Assembly (NCBI GenBank): GCA_035302865.1
Contig: DATGSF010000021.1
Span: 1 to 6,052, forward strand
Source: DATGSF01 sp035302865
GTDB taxonomy: Bacteria > Bacteroidota > Bacteroidia > Chitinophagales > Chitinophagaceae
DNA: 6,052 bases
Direction: 5' to 3'
Both the position numbers and the translations under genes were made by a program. The notes beneath the pieces were generated by a model that saw only the letters and a program-made list of their open reading frames with translations, was not told the origin of the DNA and did no database searches. This document shows positions 1-5,441 of the stretch, piece after piece. How positions within the stretch are numbered: position 1 is the stretch's first letter; every line of letters begins with the position of its first letter.

Positions 1-828
1 ATATACTTCCAGAAAATATTTCTTTGATTTATACCTTCCCGCTTGAAAATAAAACTCAAAGCTTTTTTCCACTTGACTCCATTTAAATTGAAACCAATCT
101 GATTTCAATCCATCCATTGGGTATTTTTTATTATCAATCACAAGAAAGAGATCTTCGTGCCACTCTCCACCTTCCAGTTCAACTTGTAATAGTACATCAG
201 AAAATCGAGCCGCTTTTAAATGTTCTTTTTGTACTTTAAAGGTAAAAGGCGCTGGAGGATCAAAGTTTTTTTGTGCATGTATCCAACGATAACTTGTTTC
301 TTTTAAGAAATGAGGAAAAGCTATAGCAATTAAAATCAATAATAAAAAACTAGGAAGCACCCATTTTATATATTTCTTATTTACCTTTAAATCAATAGCT
401 TTAGGGAAAGAAAATACAGTCAATTGCTCTGTTCTTTGCTTTATGCTCGCCAAAATAAAAGGATGCTGTTCTTCTGTAGATTTCCCTTTTTCTTCTAATT
501 CTAAAAGATTCAAAAGCTTATCTTGAACTTCCGAAAAATGCTCTCCTATTAAAATAGCCGCCTCTTTATAATTCATCCTTTTCCACAAAGCCAATCTTTG
601 CCCCAATGGAAACATAACAAATTTACTCAGCAGCAATAAAGCGAAAAATATAAAAATGGATAATAATGAAATTTTTGCCCATGAAGGCAAATAAAATAAG
701 GATTCTAATGCCAGTAAAAATAGAAAAGCAGCACCTGAATAAGCTAGGAACCATAAGACTCCACGAATTATTCGATTCAAATAAAACTTATTTATATAAA
801 GGTCTAATTGCTGTTTAATATTATTCAT
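1..828 (-). CDS. Large membrane protein, DUF4175-like, N-terminal 276 residues (C-terminus outside window)
   Basis: I translated this by hand from ATG at 828; the frame stays open for exactly 276 codons to the left edge, so the gene is cut by the window. Two hydrophobic segments lie at about residues 21-45 and 52-74. A soluble stretch follows (about 84-150) containing EAAILIGEHF and VQDKLLNLLELEE, then a third hydrophobic segment at about 153-173. The rest looks like a beta-rich extracytoplasmic domain beginning near FDPPAPFTFKV (189-199). This layout, the 'GEHFxEVQDKLLN' motif and the 'PAPF' start of the beta domain resemble the roughly 1,000-residue Bacteroidota membrane proteins usually labelled DUF4175. 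Their function is not established and I assign none. It follows the lipoprotein gene by 12 bp, so the two are probably cotranscribed. An in-frame GTG at 834 is a less likely alternative start. The coding call is firm; the family name is from memory. Confidence 0.85.
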   Translation of the reverse strand, partial: MNNIKQQLDLYINKFYLNRIIRGVLWFLAYSGAAFLFLLALESLFYLPSWAKISLLSIFIFFALLLLSKFVMFPLGQRLALWKRMNYKEAAILIGEHFSEVQDKLLNLLELEEKGKSTEEQHPFILASIKQRTEQLTVFSFPKAIDLKVNKKYIKWVLPSFLLLILIAIAFPHFLKETSYRWIHAQKNFDPPAPFTFKVQKEHLKAARFSDVLLQVELEGGEWHEDLFLVIDNKKYPMDGLKSDWFQFKWSQVEKSFEFYFQAGRYKSKKYFLEVY

Positions 829-840
829 TATCACACATTC

Positions 841-1335
841 TTACATTTCCACAAAAATACTATCTGTTACAATAGTATTACTTTTATTTTCTGCCTCATC
901 AACAATATATACTTCAAAATACAAAGTATCTTTCCCTAGGGCAATATGCAAGGAGTCTTGTGGAGGAAAATACTCTCTTCCAAAATTCAAAGTTACAGTG
1001 CCATGTAAAGCACCTTTAGGTCTTTGAGATTCAGGAATATAAGGAAAAGGATAAGAATAAGTAAAAAAAGCAGCACTAGTATCTCTAGAATCTTTTACAA
1101 AAATTTGCATTTGCTCCTCTGTTGCATCCCTTCCTAAATCTCCATCTCCATCTTCAAAATAAAATACTAATTTTATTAAAGAAGTAGAGTCTAAAACATT
1201 TATAGTATTAGGTTGCATACTTATTAATTCAATCATAGGCTCATTGGGAACATTTACAGCATCTTTTTTATCGCAAGAGTATAAAATAATTGCCAAGAGT
1301 AGAAGAATTATATATTTTTTTACATTAGTTTGCAT
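841..1335 (-). CDS. Small putative lipoprotein with a DGDGD motif, function unknown
   Basis: This is a 164-residue protein with a lipoprotein signal peptide: a basic N-terminus (VKK), a hydrophobic core at about 8-19, and a lipobox ending L-Y-S-Cys21. It should therefore be exported and lipid-anchored after cleavage before Cys21. The residues after Cys21 (DKKDAV) are acidic and polar; whether it ends up in the inner or outer membrane, or on the surface, cannot be settled here. Mature features are EDGDGDLG (61-68), which looks like a calcium-binding-type acidic loop, and alternating beta-like segments near 110-120 and 138-145 (TLYFEVYIVDEAEN). This suggests a single Ig-like beta sandwich. Similar short lipoproteins with a 'DGDGDLG' signature are common hypothetical proteins in Bacteroidota. 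No other Met precedes the lipobox, which fixes the start at 1335. That start is 3 bp from the start codon of the divergent LuxE-like gene. The membrane-protein gene downstream is in the same frame. Confidence 0.85.
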   Translation of the reverse strand: MQTNVKKYIILLLLAIILYSCDKKDAVNVPNEPMIELISMQPNTINVLDSTSLIKLVFYFEDGDGDLGRDATEEQMQIFVKDSRDTSAAFFTYSYPFPYIPESQRPKGALHGTVTLNFGREYFPPQDSLHIALGKDTLYFEVYIVDEAENKSNTIVTDSIFVEM

Positions 1336-1338
1336 AAC

Positions 1339-2334
1339 ATGTTAGATATTATACCTGAAATTTATAAAAAAAAGAACTGGCCAGAGCATATTAATGCTTT
1401 AAACGCAGATGATATTTACATAAATGTATTTCATTATCAGTATAAATATAACGAAATTTACAAAAAATATGTTGATGCCATACATATTAAGCCAGAAAAT
1501 GTGAAAAATATAAAAGATATTCCATTTTTACCTATATTATTTTTTAAAACCCATAAAGTTACAACTCATAATTTTGAAGCAAAAATAACTTTTGGAAGCA
1601 GCGGTACTACTGGCATGGAACGTAGCTTTCATTATCTAAGAGATGATACAATTTACAAAGAAAGTTTTACTTATCATTTTGAAAAATCCTTCGGCTCTAT
1701 AGATAATTATATTTTTCTCTGTCTTCTTCCTTCCTATCTAGAACGACAAGATTCTTCTTTAGTATATATGGCTCAAAATTTTATAGAAAAATCAGGAAAT
1801 CCTAGTCAGTTTTATCTTTATGATTGGGAGGCTTTAAAAACGACTTTAATAAAATATAAAAATAGTAAAAAACAAATTATACTATTAGGAGTAACCTTCG
1901 CTTTATTAGACTTTGCAGAAGCAAACCCAATGGATTTAGAGCATGTTTGGATTATGGAAACTGGAGGCATGAAAGGCAGACGAGAACATTGGAATCGACA
2001 AAAAGTACATAATTTTTTACAAGACAAACTCCATCCTGGAAAAATACTTTCTGAATATGGCATGACAGAATTATTAGGTCAAGCTTATACGCAAGGCGAG
2101 GATATTTTTTATGGAAATTCCTTATTTAAACCAATGGTGCGAGATTTGTATGATCCTTTAAATAGCGAAGAGAGAGGAAAAGGAGCATTAAACATTATAG
2201 ATTTAGCAAATATTCACTCTTGTTGTTTTATAGCAACTGAAGATTTGGTAGAAGTAGCAGAAGGTAATAAATTTAAAATTTTAGGAAGAATGGATCACAG
2301 TGCCTTACGTGGATGTAGTTTAATGACGGTGTAG
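1339..2334 (+). CDS. LuxE-like acyl-protein synthetase / acyl-activating enzyme (ANL superfamily)
   Basis: The protein has 331 residues from ATG at 1339. A TTG at 1330 would add three residues (M-H-N) and overlap the divergent gene, so ATG is preferred. Residues below count from that TTG; subtract 3 for the ATG start. ANL adenylation motifs appear in order: P-loop FGSSGTTG (88-95), SEYGMTE (241-247, the A5-type 'YGxTE'), TEDLVEV (303-309, in place of the usual TGDL) and GRMDHS (319-324). The large C-terminal lysine domain of full-length acyl-CoA synthetases is absent, as in LuxE proteins. LuxE activates a fatty acid as acyl-AMP and moves it to a cysteine near its C-terminus; Cys329, six residues from the end (RGCSLM), is a plausible equivalent. 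Family members in Bacteroidota have the same short length, and the segment VFHYQY...IPFLPILFFKTHKV is typical of them. No luxC/luxD partner or carrier protein is visible, so substrate and pathway are unknown. The gene is transcribed towards the ribosomal operon and ends at a shared terminator. Confidence 0.88.
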   Translation: MLDIIPEIYKKKNWPEHINALNADDIYINVFHYQYKYNEIYKKYVDAIHIKPENVKNIKDIPFLPILFFKTHKVTTHNFEAKITFGSSGTTGMERSFHYLRDDTIYKESFTYHFEKSFGSIDNYIFLCLLPSYLERQDSSLVYMAQNFIEKSGNPSQFYLYDWEALKTTLIKYKNSKKQIILLGVTFALLDFAEANPMDLEHVWIMETGGMKGRREHWNRQKVHNFLQDKLHPGKILSEYGMTELLGQAYTQGEDIFYGNSLFKPMVRDLYDPLNSEERGKGALNIIDLANIHSCCFIATEDLVEVAEGNKFKILGRMDHSALRGCSLMTV

Positions 2335-2350
2335 ATGAGCTTACCCCAAA

Positions 2351-2393
2351 AAACAAGCAGAATGTATTTAATTACATTCTGCTTATATTTTTT
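2351..2393. terminator. Bidirectional intrinsic terminator between the convergent LuxE-like gene and rplQ
   Basis: A perfect 12-bp inverted repeat (2355-2366 with 2373-2384, AAGCAGAATGTA and its complement) surrounds a 6-nt loop. On the plus strand it is followed by ATATTTTTT. On the minus strand it is followed by GTTTTTTGGGG. Each direction therefore has a stem plus a U-tract. It lies 20 bp after the LuxE-like stop and 25 bp after the rplQ stop, the expected position for a shared terminator of convergent genes. Confidence 0.9.
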
Positions 2394-2409
2394 ATAAAAA
2401 TACAAATTA

Positions 2410-3009
2410 CTATTTTTCTGAATTTTGTTTATCTTCTTCAGTGTTAGTATTTTCTTCAGTATCAGTATTTTCTTCAACTTCTGAATTTGTATCTTCTGCT
2501 TTTTCTGCTTCTTCTGCTTTAATTTCAGTATTTTCAGTAGTAACTTCTTCAGTATTTTCCACTTGTTGTTCTGTTTGATTAGCAGCAGTAGATTTTCTAC
2601 GACCTCTACGCGTACGACGAGTTTTAGGTTTTTCACCTTTAGTGTACAATTCATTAAAGTCTACTAATTCGATAAGAGCCAAATCAGCAGAATCGGATCT
2701 TCTTGCTTGTAATTTAATAATACGAGTATAACCTCCAGGTCTATCAGCAACTTTATCGCTAATTGGACCAAACAATTCCTTAATAGCTTCTTTATTTTTT
2801 AATTTACGAAAAGCTAAACGACGATTATGTAAAGTGTCGTTTTTTGCTTTTGTGATTAAAGGTTCGATGTACACTCTTAAAGCCTTAGCTTTAGCTTCCG
2901 TAGTTTGAATGCTTTTATGTTCGATTAAAGCATTAGCAAGGTTCATCATTAAAGCCTTGCGATGTTCGGCAGTACGATTTAATTTTACATTTTTGTTACC
3001 GTGACGCAT
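2410..3009 (-). CDS. rplQ: 50S ribosomal protein L17 (bL17) with a long acidic C-terminal tail
   Basis: Residues 1-123 are a complete L17 core: MRHGNKNVKLNRTAEHRKAL at the N-terminus, then NLANALIEHKSIQTTEAKAKALR, RRLAFRKLKNKEAIKELF, DRPGGYTRIIKL and ALIELVDFNELY. L17 is an essential large-subunit protein near the peptide exit tunnel. At 199 residues it is much longer than E. coli L17 (127). The excess is a basic linker KPKTRRTRRGRRK (127-139) followed by an acidic, low-complexity tail (145-199) rich in Glu, Thr and Asn, with 18 Glu, 3 Asp, only 4 Lys and no aromatic residue. C-terminal extensions on L17 are known in Bacteroidota; this one contains short tandem repeats (separate entry). It is the last gene of the alpha operon, after rpoA and a 130-bp spacer, and is followed by a strong terminator. 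No Shine-Dalgarno sequence precedes ATG 3009. Confidence 0.97.
   Translation of the reverse strand: MRHGNKNVKLNRTAEHRKALMMNLANALIEHKSIQTTEAKAKALRVYIEPLITKAKNDTLHNRRLAFRKLKNKEAIKELFGPISDKVADRPGGYTRIIKLQARRSDSADLALIELVDFNELYTKGEKPKTRRTRRGRRKSTAANQTEQQVENTEEVTTENTEIKAEEAEKAEDTNSEVEENTDTEENTNTEEDKQNSEK
2431..2478 (-). repeat. Tandem 18-nt repeat in the acidic tail of rplQ
   Basis: Residues 178-193 of L17 read VEENTD-TEENTN-TEED. At DNA level this is an 18-nt unit present about 2.7 times, with the GAAGAAAATACT core identical in the first two copies. A looser form (ENTEE...ENTEI, residues 151-163) occurs further upstream in the same tail. The nucleotide identity suggests recent duplication or slippage rather than only a preference for the same amino acids. 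Confidence 0.7.
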
Positions 3010-3021
3010 AAATATTGATAT

Positions 3022-3066
3022 TTGACTATTAAAATTACTTTATACCGTGTCAAGGAAATATAAAGT
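3022..3066 (-). promoter_or_regulatory. Possible H-type pseudoknot upstream of the rplQ start codon
   Basis: On the transcribed strand, ACUUUAUA (3066-3059) can pair with UAUAAAGU (3044-3037), an 8-bp perfect stem with a 14-nt loop. Five bases of that loop, UUGAC (3053-3049), are complementary to GUCAA (3026-3022), which lies 12 nt before the ATG. The order of the segments is that of an H-type pseudoknot. The second stem has only 5 bp in AT-rich sequence, so chance pairing is quite possible. If real, it would control rplQ translation. Confidence 0.35.
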
Positions 3067-3072
3067 TTGGAT

Positions 3073-3113
3073 TCCCTATATCCTATTTACAATACTTCAC
3101 ATATCTATAGGGA
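3073..3113 (-). promoter_or_regulatory. Stem-loop in the rpoA-rplQ spacer
   Basis: TCCCTATA (3073-3080) and TATAGGGA (3106-3113) form a perfect 8-bp stem around a 25-nt loop in the 130-bp spacer between rpoA and rplQ. No U-tract follows on the minus strand, so it does not look like a terminator. With three consecutive G-C pairs it stands out from the AT-rich surroundings. A role in processing or translational control of rplQ is only inferred. Confidence 0.4.
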
Positions 3114-3139
3114 TTTGATAAGGAAGCGATTTAAAAATT

Positions 3140-4150
3140 TTAGTTGTTGTCAGTGTTGATGATATGTCCTACATCCATTCCGAACTGTAAGTTTCTTTCT
3201 TCTAACAATTGTTCAATTTCAGATAAGGATTTTTGTCCAAAGTTTCTAAACTTCATTAATTCATCTTGAGAATATTGTACTAATTCTCCAAGGTTATTAA
3301 TTTTAGCTGCTTTTAGACAATTGAATGCTCTTACTGATAATTCCAAATCTTCTAGAGAAGTATTAAGAACCTTTCTCAACTGTAATAAACCTTCATCTAC
3401 AACGTCTTCTTGCTCATCAGATTTATCATCTAGAGTAATATTTTCATCAGTAATAATCATTAAATGATGAATAATAATACGTGATGCTTCTTTCACTGCT
3501 TCTTCAGGATGAATAGTTCCATCAGTTTTAATTTCCATGATTAATTTCTCATAGTCAGTTCTTTGTTCTACACGCGTATTTTCAATATTATATTTAACAT
3601 TCTTAATAGGTGTAAAAATAGCATCTATAGGTAAGAAATTAACAGGAGCATCTGCTGGTCTATTTTCTTCAGAAGGCACATATCCTCTACCTTTACCGAT
3701 ATGAATTTCGATTTCAATTTCCGCACTAGTATCCATATTACAGATAACTAGATCTTGGTTCACAATTTCAAAATTCGTACAAGCTTCTGCAATATCTGCA
3801 GCGGTAAATGTTTCTGAATTTTTAATTACCAGTTCCACTTTTTCCTGTTCCACCTCATCCTCGTCTTCTTCACCTTTTATTGGTTTTATTCTAACCTGTT
3901 TAAGGTTTAAGATAATTTCAGTAACATCCTCTATCACGCCTTTTATTGTAGCAAATTCGTGATCCACCCCTGTGATACGAATACCAGTGATAGCATAACC
4001 TTCTAAGGAAGAAAGTAACACTCTTCGAAGAGCATTACCAATAGTTACACCATAACCAGGTTCTAAGGGTCTAAATTCGAATTCTGCTTCAAAATCGTTT
4101 GCTTTATGCAGAATAATTTTATCGGGCTTTTGGAAGTTCAATATTGCCAT
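3140..4150 (-). CDS. rpoA: DNA-directed RNA polymerase subunit alpha
   Basis: This 336-residue protein spans the full alpha subunit. The N-terminal dimerisation and assembly domain (about 1-235) contains the hallmark GNALRRVLLSSLEG (38-51) and the HPEEAVKEASRIIIHHL segment (214-230). A flexible acidic linker (about 238-255, DDKSDEQEDVVDEG) leads to the C-terminal domain (about 263-325) with LELSVRAFNCLKAAKI and FRNFGQKSLSEIE. Arg274 matches the position of E. coli Arg265, which contacts UP-element DNA and CRP. The C-terminal domain is therefore intact and able to touch promoters and activators. An acidic loop, GEEDEDEVEQE (93-103), sits in the N-terminal domain. The protein nucleates RNA polymerase assembly. 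Its gene follows rpsD after 77 bp that contain a terminator-like hairpin, and precedes rplQ. No Shine-Dalgarno sequence precedes ATG 4150. Confidence 0.98.
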   Translation of the reverse strand: MAILNFQKPDKIILHKANDFEAEFEFRPLEPGYGVTIGNALRRVLLSSLEGYAITGIRITGVDHEFATIKGVIEDVTEIILNLKQVRIKPIKGEEDEDEVEQEKVELVIKNSETFTAADIAEACTNFEIVNQDLVICNMDTSAEIEIEIHIGKGRGYVPSEENRPADAPVNFLPIDAIFTPIKNVKYNIENTRVEQRTDYEKLIMEIKTDGTIHPEEAVKEASRIIIHHLMIITDENITLDDKSDEQEDVVDEGLLQLRKVLNTSLEDLELSVRAFNCLKAAKINNLGELVQYSQDELMKFRNFGQKSLSEIEQLLEERNLQFGMDVGHIINTDNN

Positions 4151-4180
4151 AATTGCAAATAATTGATTTAAATTTTTTAT

Positions 4181-4224
4181 AAAAAAACAATTTTTCTCTA
4201 TCCATAATTACAGATAGAGAAAAA
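4181..4224 (-). terminator. Terminator-like hairpin between rpsD and rpoA
   Basis: A perfect 12-bp inverted repeat (4213-4224 with 4191-4202) with a 10-nt loop begins 3 nt after the rpsD stop codon. On the transcribed strand it is followed directly by TTGTTTTTTT (4190-4181). The shape is that of an intrinsic terminator, but the stem has only three G-C pairs and the essential rpoA lies just downstream. A partial attenuator, or a 3'-end stabilising or processing element, is therefore more likely than a full stop. Confidence 0.65.
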
Positions 4225-4227
4225 CTA

Positions 4228-4833
4228 TTATTTAGAGTATAACTCAACGATTAATTGCTCATTGATATTTTCAGGAATAAACTCACGCTCAGGAGCGGAA
4301 AGGAATTTCCCTTTAAATTGCTTTTCATCAACTTCTAACCAGTTAATATCCGAATTTTTCGGTCTAGCTAAAGCTGTTAAAGCTTCATTTACTTTAGATT
4401 TAGGTTTTAATTCTATGATATCACCATCTTTTAATCTATAAGAAGGGATATTAACAGATTCACCATTTACCCAAATATGTTTATGAGATACCATTTGTCT
4501 AGCAGCAGAACGAGTAGGTGCAAAACCTAATCTAAATACTGTATTATCCAAACGTGATTCTAATAATTTCATTAGGTTTTCACCAGTTGGACCAGGCAAG
4601 CGACTAGCTTCTTTATAAGTATTTAAGAATTGACGTTCTAATACTAAATAAGTATATTTTGCTTTTTGTTTTTCACGTAACTGAATACCGTACTCACTTA
4701 AAGCTTTTCTTCTACGGTTACCTCCATGCATTCCAGGAGGGTTACTATTTTTACCTAAGTTTTTACCTGAACCTAAGATTGGTTCACCAAATCTTCTATT
4801 TATTCTATTTTTTGGACCTGTATAACGTGCCAT
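4228..4833 (-). CDS. rpsD: 30S ribosomal protein S4 (uS4), zinc-free form
   Basis: S4 has 201 residues, close to the usual length. The N-terminus MARYTGPKNRINRRFGEPI and the PPGMHGGNRRRKALSEYGIQLREKQK region match bacterial S4. The RNA-binding S4 domain covers about 92-155 (ESRLDNTVFRLGFA, RSAARQMVSHKHIWVNG, YRLKDGDIIEL). The C-terminus ends NEQLIVELYSK. There is no cysteine anywhere, so the N-terminal zinc site found in E. coli S4 is absent. S4 binds 16S rRNA early in 30S assembly. In E. coli and Bacillus it also represses its own synthesis by binding structured mRNA, which matters here because a pseudoknot-like element lies 14 nt upstream of this gene. It follows rpsK by 94 bp and precedes rpoA by 77 bp. 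The TTTTTTT run directly before the ATG is not a Shine-Dalgarno sequence. Confidence 0.98.
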   Translation of the reverse strand: MARYTGPKNRINRRFGEPILGSGKNLGKNSNPPGMHGGNRRRKALSEYGIQLREKQKAKYTYLVLERQFLNTYKEASRLPGPTGENLMKLLESRLDNTVFRLGFAPTRSAARQMVSHKHIWVNGESVNIPSYRLKDGDIIELKPKSKVNEALTALARPKNSDINWLEVDEKQFKGKFLSAPEREFIPENINEQLIVELYSK

Positions 4834-4847
4834 AAAAAAATTTTATT

Positions 4848-4906
4848 CAGTTTTTAATTTAAAATCCTTTAATTCATTTAAAAACTGTAAAAGCGGAATT
4901 AAAGAA
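4848..4906 (-). promoter_or_regulatory. Candidate H-type pseudoknot leader of rpsD
   Basis: On the transcribed strand four segments occur in interleaved order. First comes UUCUUUAAUUC (4906-4896) and then, after 8 nt, CAGUUUUUAA (4887-4878). After 2 nt comes GAAUUAAAGGA (4875-4865), and after 7 nt UUAAAAACUG (4857-4848). Segments 1 and 3 pair over 11 bp with one G-U; segments 2 and 4 pair over 10 bp without mismatch. The stems use different bases and cross, which is H-type pseudoknot topology with loops of 8, 2 and 7 nt. It ends 14 nt before the rpsD ATG. By analogy with S4-mRNA pseudoknots in E. coli this could be an autoregulatory site. The AT-rich composition makes chance complementarity a real alternative. 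Confidence 0.5.
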
Positions 4907-4928
4907 TATATATTTATAATTTATTTTA

Positions 4929-5324
4929 TTAAACTCTTCTACGTTTTGGAGGACGACATCCATTATGTGGCATAGGAGTAATATCACGAATTGAAGTTAC
5001 TTCTAATCCTGCATTAGCAATGGAACGGATTGCTCCTTCTCTTCCATTTCCAGGACCTTTAACGAAAACATCAACTTTCTTTAATCCTGCGCTTATTGCA
5101 ACTGCTGCTGCATCTGCTGCTGCTTGTTGTCCAGCGTAAGGTGTATTTTTCTTGGATCCACGGAATCCCATTTTACCAGCCGAAGACCAAGATATAACTT
5201 GACCTTGCTTATTTGTAATGCTGATTAAAATATTATTAAAAGAGGATTTAATGTGCACTGCTCCTTGAGGATCAACCTTCACATTTCTCTTTTTTGCGCT
5301 TGCTTTTGATCTTGCTTTTGCCAT
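4929..5324 (-). CDS. rpsK: 30S ribosomal protein S11 (uS11)
   Basis: This 131-residue protein matches S11 along its whole length: VHIKSSFNNILISITN (23-38), SSAGKMGFRGSKKNTPYAGQ (47-66), VFVKGPGNGREGAIRSI (87-102), and the conserved end DITPMPHNGCRPPKRRRV (114-131). S11 is part of the 30S platform and contacts 16S rRNA near the decoding/E-site region. Asn121-Gly122 corresponds to the Asn-Gly site reported to become isoaspartate in E. coli S11. The N-terminus (MAKARSKASAKKRNVKV) is a basic extension typical of the protein. The gene lies between rpsM and rpsD as in most bacteria, but the 117-bp spacer before it is long and carries two inverted repeats. No Shine-Dalgarno sequence precedes ATG 5324; the last 20 nt are A/T-rich. 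Confidence 0.98.
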   Translation of the reverse strand: MAKARSKASAKKRNVKVDPQGAVHIKSSFNNILISITNKQGQVISWSSAGKMGFRGSKKNTPYAGQQAAADAAAVAISAGLKKVDVFVKGPGNGREGAIRSIANAGLEVTSIRDITPMPHNGCRPPKRRRV

Positions 5325-5358
5325 AATTTTAAAAGGTAATCTTTTTTTAATAATTCAA

Positions 5359-5429
5359 CTTAAACAGTTTTTTTTGTTTAAGCATATTGTTTTCCAACCC
5401 GCAGGTATAAAGAGCTCCAAAAACAATAT
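5359..5429 (-). promoter_or_regulatory. Structured leader with two stem-loops upstream of rpsK
   Basis: Two perfect inverted repeats lie side by side in the 117-bp rpsM-rpsK spacer. The first on the transcript is AUAUUGUUUU (5429-5420) with AAAACAAUAU (5393-5384), 10 bp around 26 nt. That interior is notably GC-richer than its surroundings and includes ACC-UGCG-GGU, a 3-bp stem closing a UNCG-type tetraloop. The second is CUUAAACA (5382-5375) with UGUUUAAG (5366-5359), 8 bp around an A-rich 8-nt loop. There is no U-tract after either, so termination is unlikely. A leader or processing role is inferred. Confidence 0.5.
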
Positions 5430-5441
5430 TTTATACTTTCT

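Noticed and set aside
1330..1338. TTG at 1330 as start of the LuxE-like gene
   Set aside because: An in-frame ATG lies only 9 nt downstream, and the TTG would overlap the start of the divergent lipoprotein gene. It adds only three residues.
1346..1365. Minus-strand TATAAT and TAAATTTC as lipoprotein promoter elements
   Set aside because: Such strings are frequent in AT-rich DNA and no matching -33/-35 element is found at the right distance, so I did not annotate a promoter.
1818..2063. Minus-strand open frame of 81 codons antisense to the LuxE-like gene
   Set aside because: It lies wholly inside a well-supported gene with clear adenylation motifs, has no recognisable domain and no start signal.
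2295..2654. Minus-strand open frame of 119 codons, very rich in Lys, Leu and Ile
   Set aside because: It overlaps the acidic tail of rplQ in another frame on the same strand and runs through the terminator into the antisense of the LuxE-like gene. Its lysine/leucine pattern is simply the shifted reading of the Glu/Thr/Asn-rich repeats.
3022..3054. TTGACA-like box followed by AT-rich sequence upstream of rplQ as a promoter
   Set aside because: No good -10 hexamer lies at a proper distance, and it does not fit the TTTG / TAnnTTTG pattern expected in Bacteroidota. The same bases are part of the possible pseudoknot.
4871..4879. Tiny ATG-AAT-TAA open frame in the rpsD leader as a regulatory upstream ORF
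   Set aside because: A two-codon frame is expected by chance in AT-rich sequence and has no start signal.
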